Assembly (NCBI GenBank): GCA_002344005.1
Contig: DDTD01000046.1
Location: 62,001-126,000, forward strand
Direction: 5' to 3'
Source of the DNA: Ignavibacteria bacterium UBA2373
GTDB taxonomy: Bacteria; Bacteroidota; Ignavibacteria; Kapaibacteriales; UBA961
DNA length: 64,000 nucleotides
The notes under the pieces were generated by a model. The model did no database searches. It saw only the letters and a program-made list of their open reading frames with translations, and was not told where the DNA came from. Shown piece after piece: positions 53,295 through 62,147 of this stretch. The translations under genes and the position numbers were made by a program. How positions within the stretch are numbered: the stretch's first letter is position 1; each line of letters opens with the position of its first letter.

Positions 53295-54314
53295 TCACGG
53301 AGCTTTGATAAATTTCTTAGCCCGTTTCATTTCCCATGGATTGGGTTCTTGTCGTCGTAAATGTGGGTATGGATGTTTTTCATTATCGGGTACGGCATCT
53401 GTGGGGGGTGGCGGAGGTTCTATGGCAATGGTGGGGAAGAGTTCGGTGGGGATATTGGGTTCAAAAGCCCATTCTTTGTGATTATAGGCGCACACGGGCA
53501 AACATGCGGAGCAATAGTGATGCGTTCCGAAATAGGGAAAACATTTTCCGGTATCAACGGTGTAGCGATCATTGCCCAGATGATCTTTTCCGGCGAGGGG
53601 GTTTCGTTCATCGGGAATGGCATCGGCAGGGCAATATATCCTGCATGCTTTGCAGTTATCGCAAAATTGGGCTATGCCGGCATTGATGGGAGCATCGAGA
53701 GCTAAGGGCATAGATGTGAGAATGCAGCCGATACGAAAGAGAGGTCCGATGCGAGGATTGATGATGGAGCCATGTCTTCCGAGTTCGCCGAATCCTGCTT
53801 TGAGTGCGATGGGTATATGTAAGACATTGGTGTCGCCGATGGGATGCTCGACGGTGCAATGCCAGCCGAGTGCGCGTATATGTTCGGCAAGTTTGAGTAC
53901 TATATCGCCAAGGGAATGATAGATGCGTAAACATTCGATGGCAGCTTCGTCGGAGGGCACGGTTTGGAAGGGTTGCCAGCGCATTTTTTGCCCAAGTGCT
54001 ATGGCATAATGTTCATTGACTTGTTTTCCTTGATAGATGTCTTGTGGTTCTATGGCGCAAATGCCTACGAGGTCTGCGCCAAGTTGCAAAGCTTTTTCTT
54101 TGATGGATTGTGCTGCGATGTCGGGCGGTAGTATTTGTTGAACGGGTGCGGGTATTCCTTCCATAGCGGGATATTGTTCATTGAAGATGGCGTGGAGATA
54201 GTGCTGCACTTCGGGTATAGTGATTGATCTGCCTCCTATGCTTTTATACCATTGTTCCCATTGGAAAGGCGGTGGTGATTGTTCATGGGCGAGTATGGGT
54301 AATTCAAGGTTCAT
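53295..54314 (-). CDS. QueG/reductive-dehalogenase-like double 4Fe-4S protein
   Basis: 339 residues. The C-terminal third has two ferredoxin-like clusters, CDNCKACRIYCPADAIP and CFPYFGTHHYCSACLPVCAY, in the arrangement of epoxyqueuosine reductase and reductive dehalogenases. The preceding part contains ALQLGADLVGICAIEPQDIY and KAGFGELGRHGSIINPRIGP, a cobalamin-domain-like pattern shared by both families. The central sequence is not a textbook QueG, and the protein is a soluble form without Tat signal, so the substrate is uncertain. Confidence 0.7.
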   Translation of the reverse strand: MNLELPILAHEQSPPPFQWEQWYKSIGGRSITIPEVQHYLHAIFNEQYPAMEGIPAPVQQILPPDIAAQSIKEKALQLGADLVGICAIEPQDIYQGKQVNEHYAIALGQKMRWQPFQTVPSDEAAIECLRIYHSLGDIVLKLAEHIRALGWHCTVEHPIGDTNVLHIPIALKAGFGELGRHGSIINPRIGPLFRIGCILTSMPLALDAPINAGIAQFCDNCKACRIYCPADAIPDERNPLAGKDHLGNDRYTVDTGKCFPYFGTHHYCSACLPVCAYNHKEWAFEPNIPTELFPTIAIEPPPPPTDAVPDNEKHPYPHLRRQEPNPWEMKRAKKFIKAP

Positions 54315-54337
54315 GGGTTATTGTAGATGAGTGATGA

Positions 54338-55507
54338 TTACCATATCAAATCATTTGCGGCGGCAAGAGCTTGTTGGAGCACAGTGTCCGTATCATGCCC
54401 GACGACGGTGAGATGTCCCATTTTGCGTCCTTTGCGAGAGTCTTTTTTGCCATAGAGATGAAAGGCGGTTTCGGGATGTCGTAAGAGAGGTGTGATGCTG
54501 TCGGGTACGCCGCTTCCGGGTCTTTCGCCGAGTATATTGACCATAACGGCGGCTTTTGTGAGCATTGCGGGCGAGCCCAGCGGCAAATTGTTCACTGCTC
54601 TGACGGCATTTTCAAATTGCGAGCAATGGCATGCTTCGATAGTATAGTGCCCGCTATTGTGCGGACGTGGTGCGATTTCATTGAAGAGCACATTGCCGGA
54701 TTCGGTGAGGAACATTTCGACGCCAAAGACTCCCACGCCTTTGATAGCTTCCACACAGGCAAGGGCGATTTGTTGTGCTTTGGTGTGAATATCGGTTGAG
54801 CATCGTGCCGGCGCAATCACCACGCGGCATATATGATTTTCTTGGATGGTTTCCACGCAAGGGTATATGACATGTTCGCCTCGTCGGTTGCGTGCCACCA
54901 TGACGGCAAGCTCGGCAGTGAATCGGACGAATTGTTCCGCCATGACTTGGCGGGGTTCTTCGGATTGGGTGAACGTATTATATCCTGCGATGGCTTCTTG
55001 TTCGGAGCGGACGGTGATATTGCCATAGCCGTCATAGCCCAATGTTCTTGTTTTGATGATATAGGGGAATCCGTGCTTTTTCCCAAAATCCGCTGCTTGC
55101 TCCGGTGAGTTCAATTCCTCGAATGTAGTCATCGGTATGCCTGCGGCGGTGAACGTTTTCTTTTGGGTGAGTTTATCTTGCACCAAAGCGACGGTGTCGG
55201 CATTGGGAAAAACCAATCGTCTTTCGGCAATAGTGCGCAATATGTCGGGATTAACGAACTCGTTTTCGAGCGTGATGATGTCGCTGATGTCAATGAAACG
55301 TTGTAGCTCGTCGGGGTCAGTCCATCCATTGGTAAATTCATGTTTAGTCATAGTCCCTGCGGGAGAATCCGCGCCATGTTCAATGACAGCGATGCCCAGC
55401 CCAAGACGATAGGCAGCTTGTGCGGTCATTTTTGCTAATTGCCCACCGCCGATAATGCCCAGCACAACGGGACGTGAGGTATGGAGAGAATAAGGAGAAG
55501 CCAGCAT
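54338..55507 (-). CDS. purK: 5-(carboxyamino)imidazole ribonucleotide synthase
   Basis: 389 residues. LGIIGGGQLAKMTAQAAYRL at the N-terminus, the ATP-grasp core (FPYIIKTRTLGYDGYGNITV, EQFVRFTAELAVMVARNRRG) and EIAPRPHNSGHYTIEACHCS are the classic PurK motifs. It converts AIR, ATP and bicarbonate to N5-CAIR in purine synthesis. No purE is in the window. Confidence 0.93.
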   Translation of the reverse strand: MLASPYSLHTSRPVVLGIIGGGQLAKMTAQAAYRLGLGIAVIEHGADSPAGTMTKHEFTNGWTDPDELQRFIDISDIITLENEFVNPDILRTIAERRLVFPNADTVALVQDKLTQKKTFTAAGIPMTTFEELNSPEQAADFGKKHGFPYIIKTRTLGYDGYGNITVRSEQEAIAGYNTFTQSEEPRQVMAEQFVRFTAELAVMVARNRRGEHVIYPCVETIQENHICRVVIAPARCSTDIHTKAQQIALACVEAIKGVGVFGVEMFLTESGNVLFNEIAPRPHNSGHYTIEACHCSQFENAVRAVNNLPLGSPAMLTKAAVMVNILGERPGSGVPDSITPLLRHPETAFHLYGKKDSRKGRKMGHLTVVGHDTDTVLQQALAAANDLIW

Positions 55508-55553
55508 TATATTGATTGGATTTCAAAGTGAAAGAATGATGCAAAATTAAGGG

Positions 55554-55964
55554 CTAAGAGCGTTGAGCAAGGTTTTGATAGGCGTTTTCGATGAGTGCAT
55601 TGATGTCTTTATCGGGCAAAACAATCTGAATTTGCTTTCCTGTGGCTATGGTATGTGCCCCGCAGAGTATGGTAATATCGCAGATGATTTTTTTACCTTT
55701 TACTTCGTTGACAGCAGCATTGACGGTAAGTTCCGCACCGACGGGAGCGGGTTGTATATGCTTGATTTCGACCAAAGCACCGATAGCGTTTTCGTTTGGC
55801 TCGAAGTATGGCTCTATAGCACGTCTTGCGGCGACTTCCGCGAAATAACAGAGGGAGTACGTGGAGCAAACTTTGTGGATAGTTTTGCCTTCGAGCATGG
55901 CTGTCATGTCTTGTGTGACGGTAAAAGTGATAGAGCCGACGGCAGAGTGTACATCATTGTTCAT
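55554..55964 (-). CDS. Hotdog-fold thioesterase-like protein
   Basis: 136 residues from the ATG at 55964 (MNNDVHSAVGSITFTVTQDM). STYSLCYFAEVAARRAIEPY and GALVEIKHIQPAPVGAELTV are typical of the small hotdog thioesterases of the fluoroacetyl-CoA thioesterase type. It probably hydrolyses an acyl-CoA, substrate unknown. It is divergent from mtaB, with about 140 bases between the two starts. Confidence 0.7.
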   Translation of the reverse strand: MNNDVHSAVGSITFTVTQDMTAMLEGKTIHKVCSTYSLCYFAEVAARRAIEPYFEPNENAIGALVEIKHIQPAPVGAELTVNAAVNEVKGKKIICDITILCGAHTIATGKQIQIVLPDKDINALIENAYQNLAQRS

Positions 55965-56103
55965 AGTAAGTGCCGAGAAAAGATTGATGGAAGAAAAACG
56001 GTCATTGCAGGGCGAAAAGACGGAATCAGCCACGATAAAATTAGGTCTATGATAATATTGGGCGTGATAAGCGGTAATTTTGCAAATAATAATAGACAGA
56101 GAA

Positions 56104-57447
56104 ATGACTATGCGAGTGAGCTTTTATACATTAGGATGCAAGCTGAATTATGCCGAGAGCGCGGAGTTGCGCCACAGATTTGAGTCATCGGGTCATACGG
56201 TGGTTGAGTTTGGTGATATGGCGGACGCAGTGATTATCAACACATGCACGGTGACGGAAAATGCGGACACGGAATGTCGTAAGATCATTCGTCGGGCATT
56301 GAGAAGTTCCCCGGAGGCGTATATCGGCGTGACGGGCTGTTATGCGCAGCTTCAGCCGGAGGAAATAGCGTCTATTGAGGGTGTGGATGGTGTATTTGGG
56401 AGCAAAGAGAAATTCCGTATTCATGAATTAGCGGGCGATTTCCATAAAGTGGATGTTCCGCAGGTATTTGTGAGCGATTTGGAGGATGTGGGATTTGAGG
56501 AATCGCAATCGGGCGAGGGCGACAGCCGCACCAGAGCCCATTTGAAATTGCAAGACGGTTGTAATTACAATTGCAGCTTTTGTACGATACCCTTAGCACG
56601 AGGCAAAAGCCGCAGCATGGATTTTGGGTTGATTTCCGCCAAGGTTGAGTCATTGGTCGCCGAGGGTTATCATGAGGTAATCTTGTCGGGGATTAACTTA
56701 GGGGACTATGTTTCGGAGTCCGGAGAGCGATTTACGGACATAGTGCGTTTGATGGAGCAAACCAGACCGCAAGCGCGTATTCGTATAGGATCAATAGAGC
56801 CGAATTTATTGAAGCGAGAGATTATAGATATGGTAGCGCAATCGTCGGTGATAGTGCCGCATTTCCATATACCATTGCAGAGCGGTTCAGCGGAGATGCT
56901 GCGATTGATGCGACGTCGTTACAAAGCGGACTATTATCGCGAGTTGATATTGACCATCAAACAGCAGATTCCCGATTGTTGTATTGGTGTTGATGTGATT
57001 GTAGGTTTTCCGGGCGAAACGGAAGAGCATTTTTCAGAGACCTTCGGGATGTTGGAAGCATTGCCAGTGTCATATTTGCATGTGTTTACCTATTCGGAAC
57101 GTGAGAATACGCCGGCGGCAGTGTATGATGGTAAGGTTCCGGTGCATGTTAGGAAAGCGCGGACGAATCGTTTGCGTGCTTTGTCGGAGCAAAAGCGCCG
57201 TGAGTTTTATCGTTCGCAATTGGGCAAAGAATGGCGTGTTATACCCGAGACATATCATCCCGAGCGCGGGACATGGTCGGGCTGGTCAGATAATTATGTG
57301 CGTGTTGAATTTGCGGGAGCGATGACCTTATTGCAGCAACCATTGCAAGTTCGCCTTATATCATTCAATAATGACATAATGACAGGCGAGGTTATATCCA
57401 CTGTGGAAGAGCATCAATGGCAGGGCTATATTCCTCTGATGGTGTAA
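56104..57447 (+). CDS. mtaB: tRNA t6A37 methylthiotransferase MtaB
   Basis: 447 residues from the ATG at 56104. The three N-terminal cysteines of the methylthiotransferase domain are in TLGCKLN, INTCTVT and VTGCYAQ; the radical SAM triad is in CNYNCSFC; a C-terminal TRAM domain follows (WSDNYVRVEFAGAMTLLQQP). VTENADTECRKIIRRA and SFCTIPLARGKSRS fit MtaB rather than MiaB or RimO. It adds a methylthio group to t6A37 to make ms2t6A, downstream of the threonylcarbamoyl pathway to which the gene at 14795 may belong. Confidence 0.9.
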   Translation: MTMRVSFYTLGCKLNYAESAELRHRFESSGHTVVEFGDMADAVIINTCTVTENADTECRKIIRRALRSSPEAYIGVTGCYAQLQPEEIASIEGVDGVFGSKEKFRIHELAGDFHKVDVPQVFVSDLEDVGFEESQSGEGDSRTRAHLKLQDGCNYNCSFCTIPLARGKSRSMDFGLISAKVESLVAEGYHEVILSGINLGDYVSESGERFTDIVRLMEQTRPQARIRIGSIEPNLLKREIIDMVAQSSVIVPHFHIPLQSGSAEMLRLMRRRYKADYYRELILTIKQQIPDCCIGVDVIVGFPGETEEHFSETFGMLEALPVSYLHVFTYSERENTPAAVYDGKVPVHVRKARTNRLRALSEQKRREFYRSQLGKEWRVIPETYHPERGTWSGWSDNYVRVEFAGAMTLLQQPLQVRLISFNNDIMTGEVISTVEEHQWQGYIPLMV

Positions 57448-57500
57448 CGCATTGGTAGCAATGTCATTTTTGCAAATTCACTATGAACGAGGTATATATA

Positions 57501-60500
57501 ATGTGGTCTGCGATACTATGTTTTTTGAGCATACTTTGCTCAAGTATGGGTGTTATTGCTTCAAATGCTCAGTGTTTTAGTTGTGCGCAAGCCCCGCCGG
57601 GTACAGTATGGTGCGATGATTTTGAGGACGGAAAAAAACTTGAGGATAAATATTTCGAATATGATTCCGATGAGCAAGATTGCCGCGTTGATAAGAATAT
57701 CGGACGTGATAATAGCCAAGGGTTGCGGATAGTTTGGCAAAAGGATGAAGTGTCGGCAGGTGGGTTGAAAAAATCCATCGGCAAAACACCGTCCGCCTAT
57801 ATCGGTAAAAATGCAGCATATCCCGATTCGGTATTTACGGAAATATATTGGCGCATGGATGTACGTCATCAAAAGGGCTGGAAAGGAAATGGACCTGCCA
57901 AGTTATCACGGGCTTTGTGTTTAGCGAATAATTCTTGGTCAACCGGCATGATGGCGCATTTATGGTCGGGAGGTGAAGATAATACATACCTTGGCATGGA
58001 TCCCGCAAGTGGCATCAGCACTGACGGAAAATTACAGACCACGCGATATAATGATTTTCCCAACTTACGATGGCTCGGATTTAAATCCGGCAGCACTCCC
58101 CTCTTCTCCGATAATAACAGCGACACTTGGTATTGCGTTGAGGGTCATGTAAAATTAAATACGCCCGGTAAAAATGATGGAATATTTGAATTTTGGATAA
58201 ATGATACGCTTCAAGCGCAATCCTCGGCATTAAATTGGCATGGCACTTGGAATTCTGACCCCAAAGCGATGGCAATAAATGCAGTATTTTTTGAGAATTA
58301 TTGGAATGATGCTTCTCCCGTACAGCAGGAACGTTATTTTGACAATCTTGTAATCTCGACGCAAAGGATTGGTTGCGAATGTCAGAGCATAAGTGAAGCT
58401 GCTATTCCCGCATTACCCGTTACGGACAGCGTTATTACCTGTTTCCCTGATACGAGTGGCTATCGGACAATCACAGTCGGAGCAATGGGAAGAGATTATA
58501 CCGATTTACAAAAAGCAATAGATAATGCGGAATTAGGAAGTATTATTCGCATTGATGCCGGGATGACATTACGAGGAAGTTATATTCTTCGCAATAAAAA
58601 GAATGGTAAAGGATGGATTATCATTACAACATCGCATCAAGAATTATTACCGCATCAAAGAATAGATCCGCAAGGATTAACAAATAATAAGGATTATCCG
58701 ACGCAAGCCTCCGTAATGCCAAAGATAATAACAGTGAATCCGGCGGGTGTACCTTGTTTTACCACGGAGCCGCAATCACATCATTACCGTTTGGTTGGAC
58801 TTGAAATCACTGCCGATACTACGGTCAAAGAAAGTTATGGTTTAGTGAATCTGGGTGATGTCTCACAAAAGCAAAATTCACTGCAAAGTATGCCTCATCA
58901 TTATATTGTTGATCGCTGTTATATTCATGGACACAGTAAAGGGACAATTATGAAATATGGTGTCGGTTTACATTGTGCAAATGCCGCTATTATTGATTCC
59001 TATATTTCTGATTTTCACAGTATTGGTTTTGATGCGCAGGCAATATCGGGCATTAATGGAACGGGACCATTTAAAATCATCAACAATTATCTTGAAGCAT
59101 CGGGGGAAAATATTATGTTCGGCGGAGCTGCTCCTGCAATTGCCGGCTTGGTACCATCGGATATTGAAATACGTAATAATTATCTCTACAAACCTTTGCG
59201 ATGGCGAACGACATCACCTTTGTATGAAGGAAAGCATTGGACAATTAAAAATCTTTTTGAGCTAAAAACGGGAAGACGTGTTCTACTCGAAGGAAATATT
59301 CTTGAAAATTCATGGGCTGATTTACCGATAGGACAAAGTGGTTATGCAATACTCTTGACAGTAAGAACAGAAAACGGAAAAGCCATGCAAGCCGATGTGA
59401 GCGATATTACGATACAACATAATATCATTAAAAATTGTGGCGCAGGCATTACTTTATCAGGTAAAGATGATAATAGTCAAGGAAATCAATCAAAAAGAAT
59501 ATTAATTCAGAGTAATATCTTTGAAAATATAAATGGTGCTGAATTTGGTGATAATAATATCAATGGTCCTAATGATGGTACATTTATAAAAATGGGCGAG
59601 CCGCAGGATGTAATAATCCGATACAATACAATATTACAATCAGGACCGGTCACGTGGGTAATAAAACCCGTCAAAGGATTTACGTTTACGGATAATATTG
59701 TTCAATCGTATAAAACGAAAGCTGGATACCAAGGGATTTATGGTCCGGGATATGCGCAAGGTAATGCTACAATTGCTCATTATTTTCCAGACATTACAGA
59801 CGCAAGTAAACGCATTCATCGTAATGTATTTATTGGCGGTGATTCTTTGCGCTATATATCTGTCATAAGTCAAAATTATTTCCCAAAAGAAAGAGCGATG
59901 GTTGGTTTTAGTGATGGTATTTTTACCGATTATCGGAAATATACTCTTTCTGCTCAAAGTCCCTATTCTAAAGGTTCTACCGAAGGTAAGAATATTGGAG
60001 CAGACATAAATGCGATAGATTCTGCTCTCAAATTTACTATTATATGTCCCTCGGCTGGTAGCATTGCTGTAAGCGGCTTCACGATTCTTCAAGATAGTGT
60101 GACAATAAACAGAGATGATACTCTTTCTCTCACGGGTATTATTACTCCGATTAATGCAGATAATAAAAATATTGTGTGGAAATCGGGTGATAATAACGTT
60201 GTTACAATAGATAATAATGGTATGATAACAGCTCTTTCGGCGGGGTCAACATTTGTCTCTGGTACAACTCTCGATGGCGGTTATCGTGATTCTTGTTTTG
60301 TGAGAGTAAGAATTCCTTCGTCAATAACAGAGTCTGAGGCAGAATTAATGGATACTATTATTGTGCACAACGATATATTATATATCCCGGATTGTCTTAT
60401 AGGCGCAAAGATTTCTATTGTTGATATTTTGGGTCATTATCATAGTATTGATGTGATGACAAACTCTGTAAGTATTGCCTCGCTACCATCAGGTGTGTAC

Positions 60501-60557
60501 AGTGCTTTTTTCTCTTGTCATCATAATATACAGATGTATCGTTTCGTTAAAATGTGA
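57501..60557 (+). CDS. Large secreted beta-helix protein with Ig-like and probable type IX sorting domains
   Basis: 1018 residues from the ATG at 57501, which has GAGGT 8 bases upstream; the ATG at 57483 has none. Signal peptide (SAILCFLSILCSSMGVIASN). Residues about 25-300 form a jelly-roll-like domain (YIGKNAAYPDSVFTEIYWRM, GIFEFWINDTLQAQSSALNW) of the type found in polysaccharide lyases or lectins. Residues about 320-810 form a right-handed parallel beta-helix (NNYLYKPLRWRTTSPLY, ITIQHNIIKNCGAGITLSGK). Then a BIG2-like domain (GIITPINADNKNIVWKSGDN, MITALSAGSTFVSGTTLDGG) and a C-terminus with SIVDILGHYHSI and IASLPSGVYSAFFS like a type IX sorting signal. Probably polysaccharide binding or cleaving; catalysis not assignable. 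Confidence 0.75.
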   Translation: MWSAILCFLSILCSSMGVIASNAQCFSCAQAPPGTVWCDDFEDGKKLEDKYFEYDSDEQDCRVDKNIGRDNSQGLRIVWQKDEVSAGGLKKSIGKTPSAYIGKNAAYPDSVFTEIYWRMDVRHQKGWKGNGPAKLSRALCLANNSWSTGMMAHLWSGGEDNTYLGMDPASGISTDGKLQTTRYNDFPNLRWLGFKSGSTPLFSDNNSDTWYCVEGHVKLNTPGKNDGIFEFWINDTLQAQSSALNWHGTWNSDPKAMAINAVFFENYWNDASPVQQERYFDNLVISTQRIGCECQSISEAAIPALPVTDSVITCFPDTSGYRTITVGAMGRDYTDLQKAIDNAELGSIIRIDAGMTLRGSYILRNKKNGKGWIIITTSHQELLPHQRIDPQGLTNNKDYPTQASVMPKIITVNPAGVPCFTTEPQSHHYRLVGLEITADTTVKESYGLVNLGDVSQKQNSLQSMPHHYIVDRCYIHGHSKGTIMKYGVGLHCANAAIIDSYISDFHSIGFDAQAISGINGTGPFKIINNYLEASGENIMFGGAAPAIAGLVPSDIEIRNNYLYKPLRWRTTSPLYEGKHWTIKNLFELKTGRRVLLEGNILENSWADLPIGQSGYAILLTVRTENGKAMQADVSDITIQHNIIKNCGAGITLSGKDDNSQGNQSKRILIQSNIFENINGAEFGDNNINGPNDGTFIKMGEPQDVIIRYNTILQSGPVTWVIKPVKGFTFTDNIVQSYKTKAGYQGIYGPGYAQGNATIAHYFPDITDASKRIHRNVFIGGDSLRYISVISQNYFPKERAMVGFSDGIFTDYRKYTLSAQSPYSKGSTEGKNIGADINAIDSALKFTIICPSAGSIAVSGFTILQDSVTINRDDTLSLTGIITPINADNKNIVWKSGDNNVVTIDNNGMITALSAGSTFVSGTTLDGGYRDSCFVRVRIPSSITESEAELMDTIIVHNDILYIPDCLIGAKISIVDILGHYHSIDVMTNSVSIASLPSGVYSAFFSCHHNIQMYRFVKM

Positions 60558-60913
60558 ATTAGTACATTTTTTCAATGTGATGTTTGACAATATTGATTGA
60601 TCAACAGTTTATGTAATAGAACTGATTGTCATTCATTATTTTGCCTTTTTTTAATAATTTTCTGCATTCATTGAAAATAAAGTTCGAAGATGTCAACATC
60701 ATGCTTGATTTTATCTTGCAAATATTTACGGAATCTCAAGTCACGCGTTTCTACATACATCTCTGTTAAATCTCGGGACCATTGTTTCAGTTTCAGCGTG
60801 GTTAGTTGTACTTTTTGATATAACTCTTCGGTTTTTACTATAAGAGTGCTAAAGTAATGTAGATTTATGATTGAGAAACATACATTTGAGAGCTTACATG
60901 TGTTATTATTACA
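60558..60913. other. 356-base intergenic region between converging genes
   Basis: Contains the reverse-strand gene remnant at 60668-60847 and otherwise nothing recognised. No clear terminator stem was found after the beta-helix gene. Confidence 0.45.
60668..60847 (-). pseudogene. Possible truncated gene remnant
   Basis: A reverse frame of 59 protein-like residues ending at a TGA at 60668 contains QKVQLTTLKLKQWSRDLTEM and TRDLRFRKYLQDKIKHDVDI, helical and charged. The frame stays open upstream to about 60910 but without a start codon, so this looks like the C-terminal remnant of a larger gene. The family is not recognised. Confidence 0.35.
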
Positions 60914-61969
60914 TTATTCATTGATTTTCCTTTTACAAAATTCTGTCCAAGTTTCATTACCGGGGTCAGAATACAGCAATGGATTTTTTCCATAATAGGA
61001 GATATTTTTAACACCTACAGCATCAGCTCTTTGTTTGAGTGCTCTTGCATGAAATGCGTGATGGGAGGGTATGTCGGCAATAAAAGGATTATAGGGATTG
61101 ACAACATCTCTTAAAGTATTATTTATCCAAAGTTCCGGGTCATCAGACGACAATAATGATAACATATCAACTTCATTTCTATAGGCATCAATTGCGGGTG
61201 ATTCGTATTGAGCAAGTGAAGAAACGCCATACAGTTTTTGAATATTACCTGTTTCATTAGCTAATATTTGTGACCATGTCAGATTATAATCAGGAAAAAC
61301 ATCCTTTGCCCAGCGACCTTCAATATCATAGCTTGATTGAGTTTCTCTGGCAACAACACCTTTTACTCTGGTCGATTGTCTTAATACAGGATCACTATTT
61401 TCGGAATCGGCAAAGTCATTATGCAAGGCAATCCACAGAGATGTACCTGCTCCCGCAGAATTACCAGCTACAATGATATTATCTTTATTGATATTAAAAT
61501 CGCTTGCTCTGTATCTGATATATTGCAGTGCCCTTCGTACATCGGACATAGGTTTCTTTATGCCCTCTTTTTCTCCTGTTGGATTTAAGAGAGTATAACG
61601 AACGGTTGCTACTGCTATATTGTTTTTCAGTAAAAATCTAATATCAGATGGAAAATCCCAAGCACCGCCGGACTGAACAGAATAGACAAAATCTTTATCA
61701 CCACTTGTAAAGCCACCACCGTGTACATAGATTACCAAACCTGTGGGTGTGTTTGAATTTGGTAGCCATATATCAAACTGTGTTCTTTCCTTTGTGTCAT
61801 AAATAATATCTTTGGCAAATTTTGCATTGATTCCTTGCAAATCAAAAGGTGAACTCGAAAATGTAATATTGGGAGTTGATGTTACCTGCGTCTCATCAGT
61901 ATTGTTACAACCGAATGTACATACAATGGCAAGTAAAAAAGCAATGGATTGTTTTTTATATATTTTCAT
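60914..61969 (-). CDS. Alpha/beta-hydrolase lipoprotein (esterase family)
   Basis: 351 residues. Signal peptide with lipobox-like FGC (IAFLLAIVCTFGCNNTDE), so the protein is probably lipidated and faces the periplasm or outside. The oxyanion HGGG is in VIYVHGGGFTSGDKDF, the nucleophile elbow is GNSAGAG (IIVAGNSAGAGTSLW), and a late His lies in IPSHHAFHAR, as in the hormone-sensitive-lipase/carboxylesterase clan. The nucleophile region is intact, so it is probably active on an ester; substrate unknown. Confidence 0.82.
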   Translation of the reverse strand: MKIYKKQSIAFLLAIVCTFGCNNTDETQVTSTPNITFSSSPFDLQGINAKFAKDIIYDTKERTQFDIWLPNSNTPTGLVIYVHGGGFTSGDKDFVYSVQSGGAWDFPSDIRFLLKNNIAVATVRYTLLNPTGEKEGIKKPMSDVRRALQYIRYRASDFNINKDNIIVAGNSAGAGTSLWIALHNDFADSENSDPVLRQSTRVKGVVARETQSSYDIEGRWAKDVFPDYNLTWSQILANETGNIQKLYGVSSLAQYESPAIDAYRNEVDMLSLLSSDDPELWINNTLRDVVNPYNPFIADIPSHHAFHARALKQRADAVGVKNISYYGKNPLLYSDPGNETWTEFCKRKINE

Positions 61970-62147
61970 AGTAGTGTATGTAAAAAATATCTACATGTTT
62001 TATGTTGATTTATTATACTGTTATTCCCCAAATCTACAAAACTTTGGCTATACATCCAAACTTATGCGAGGGAATCATTTCACTGATAATGCTCGACACT
62101 GATGAATGACACAAAAGAGAGATCTCCCAATGTCCGTGCAAAGGAAA

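Noticed and set aside
60845..60853. GAGTGCTAA, one arm of a CIRCE element (HrcA operator)
   Set aside because: The inverted partner TTAGCACTC is absent at the required distance and no chaperone gene follows; it is a chance half-site.
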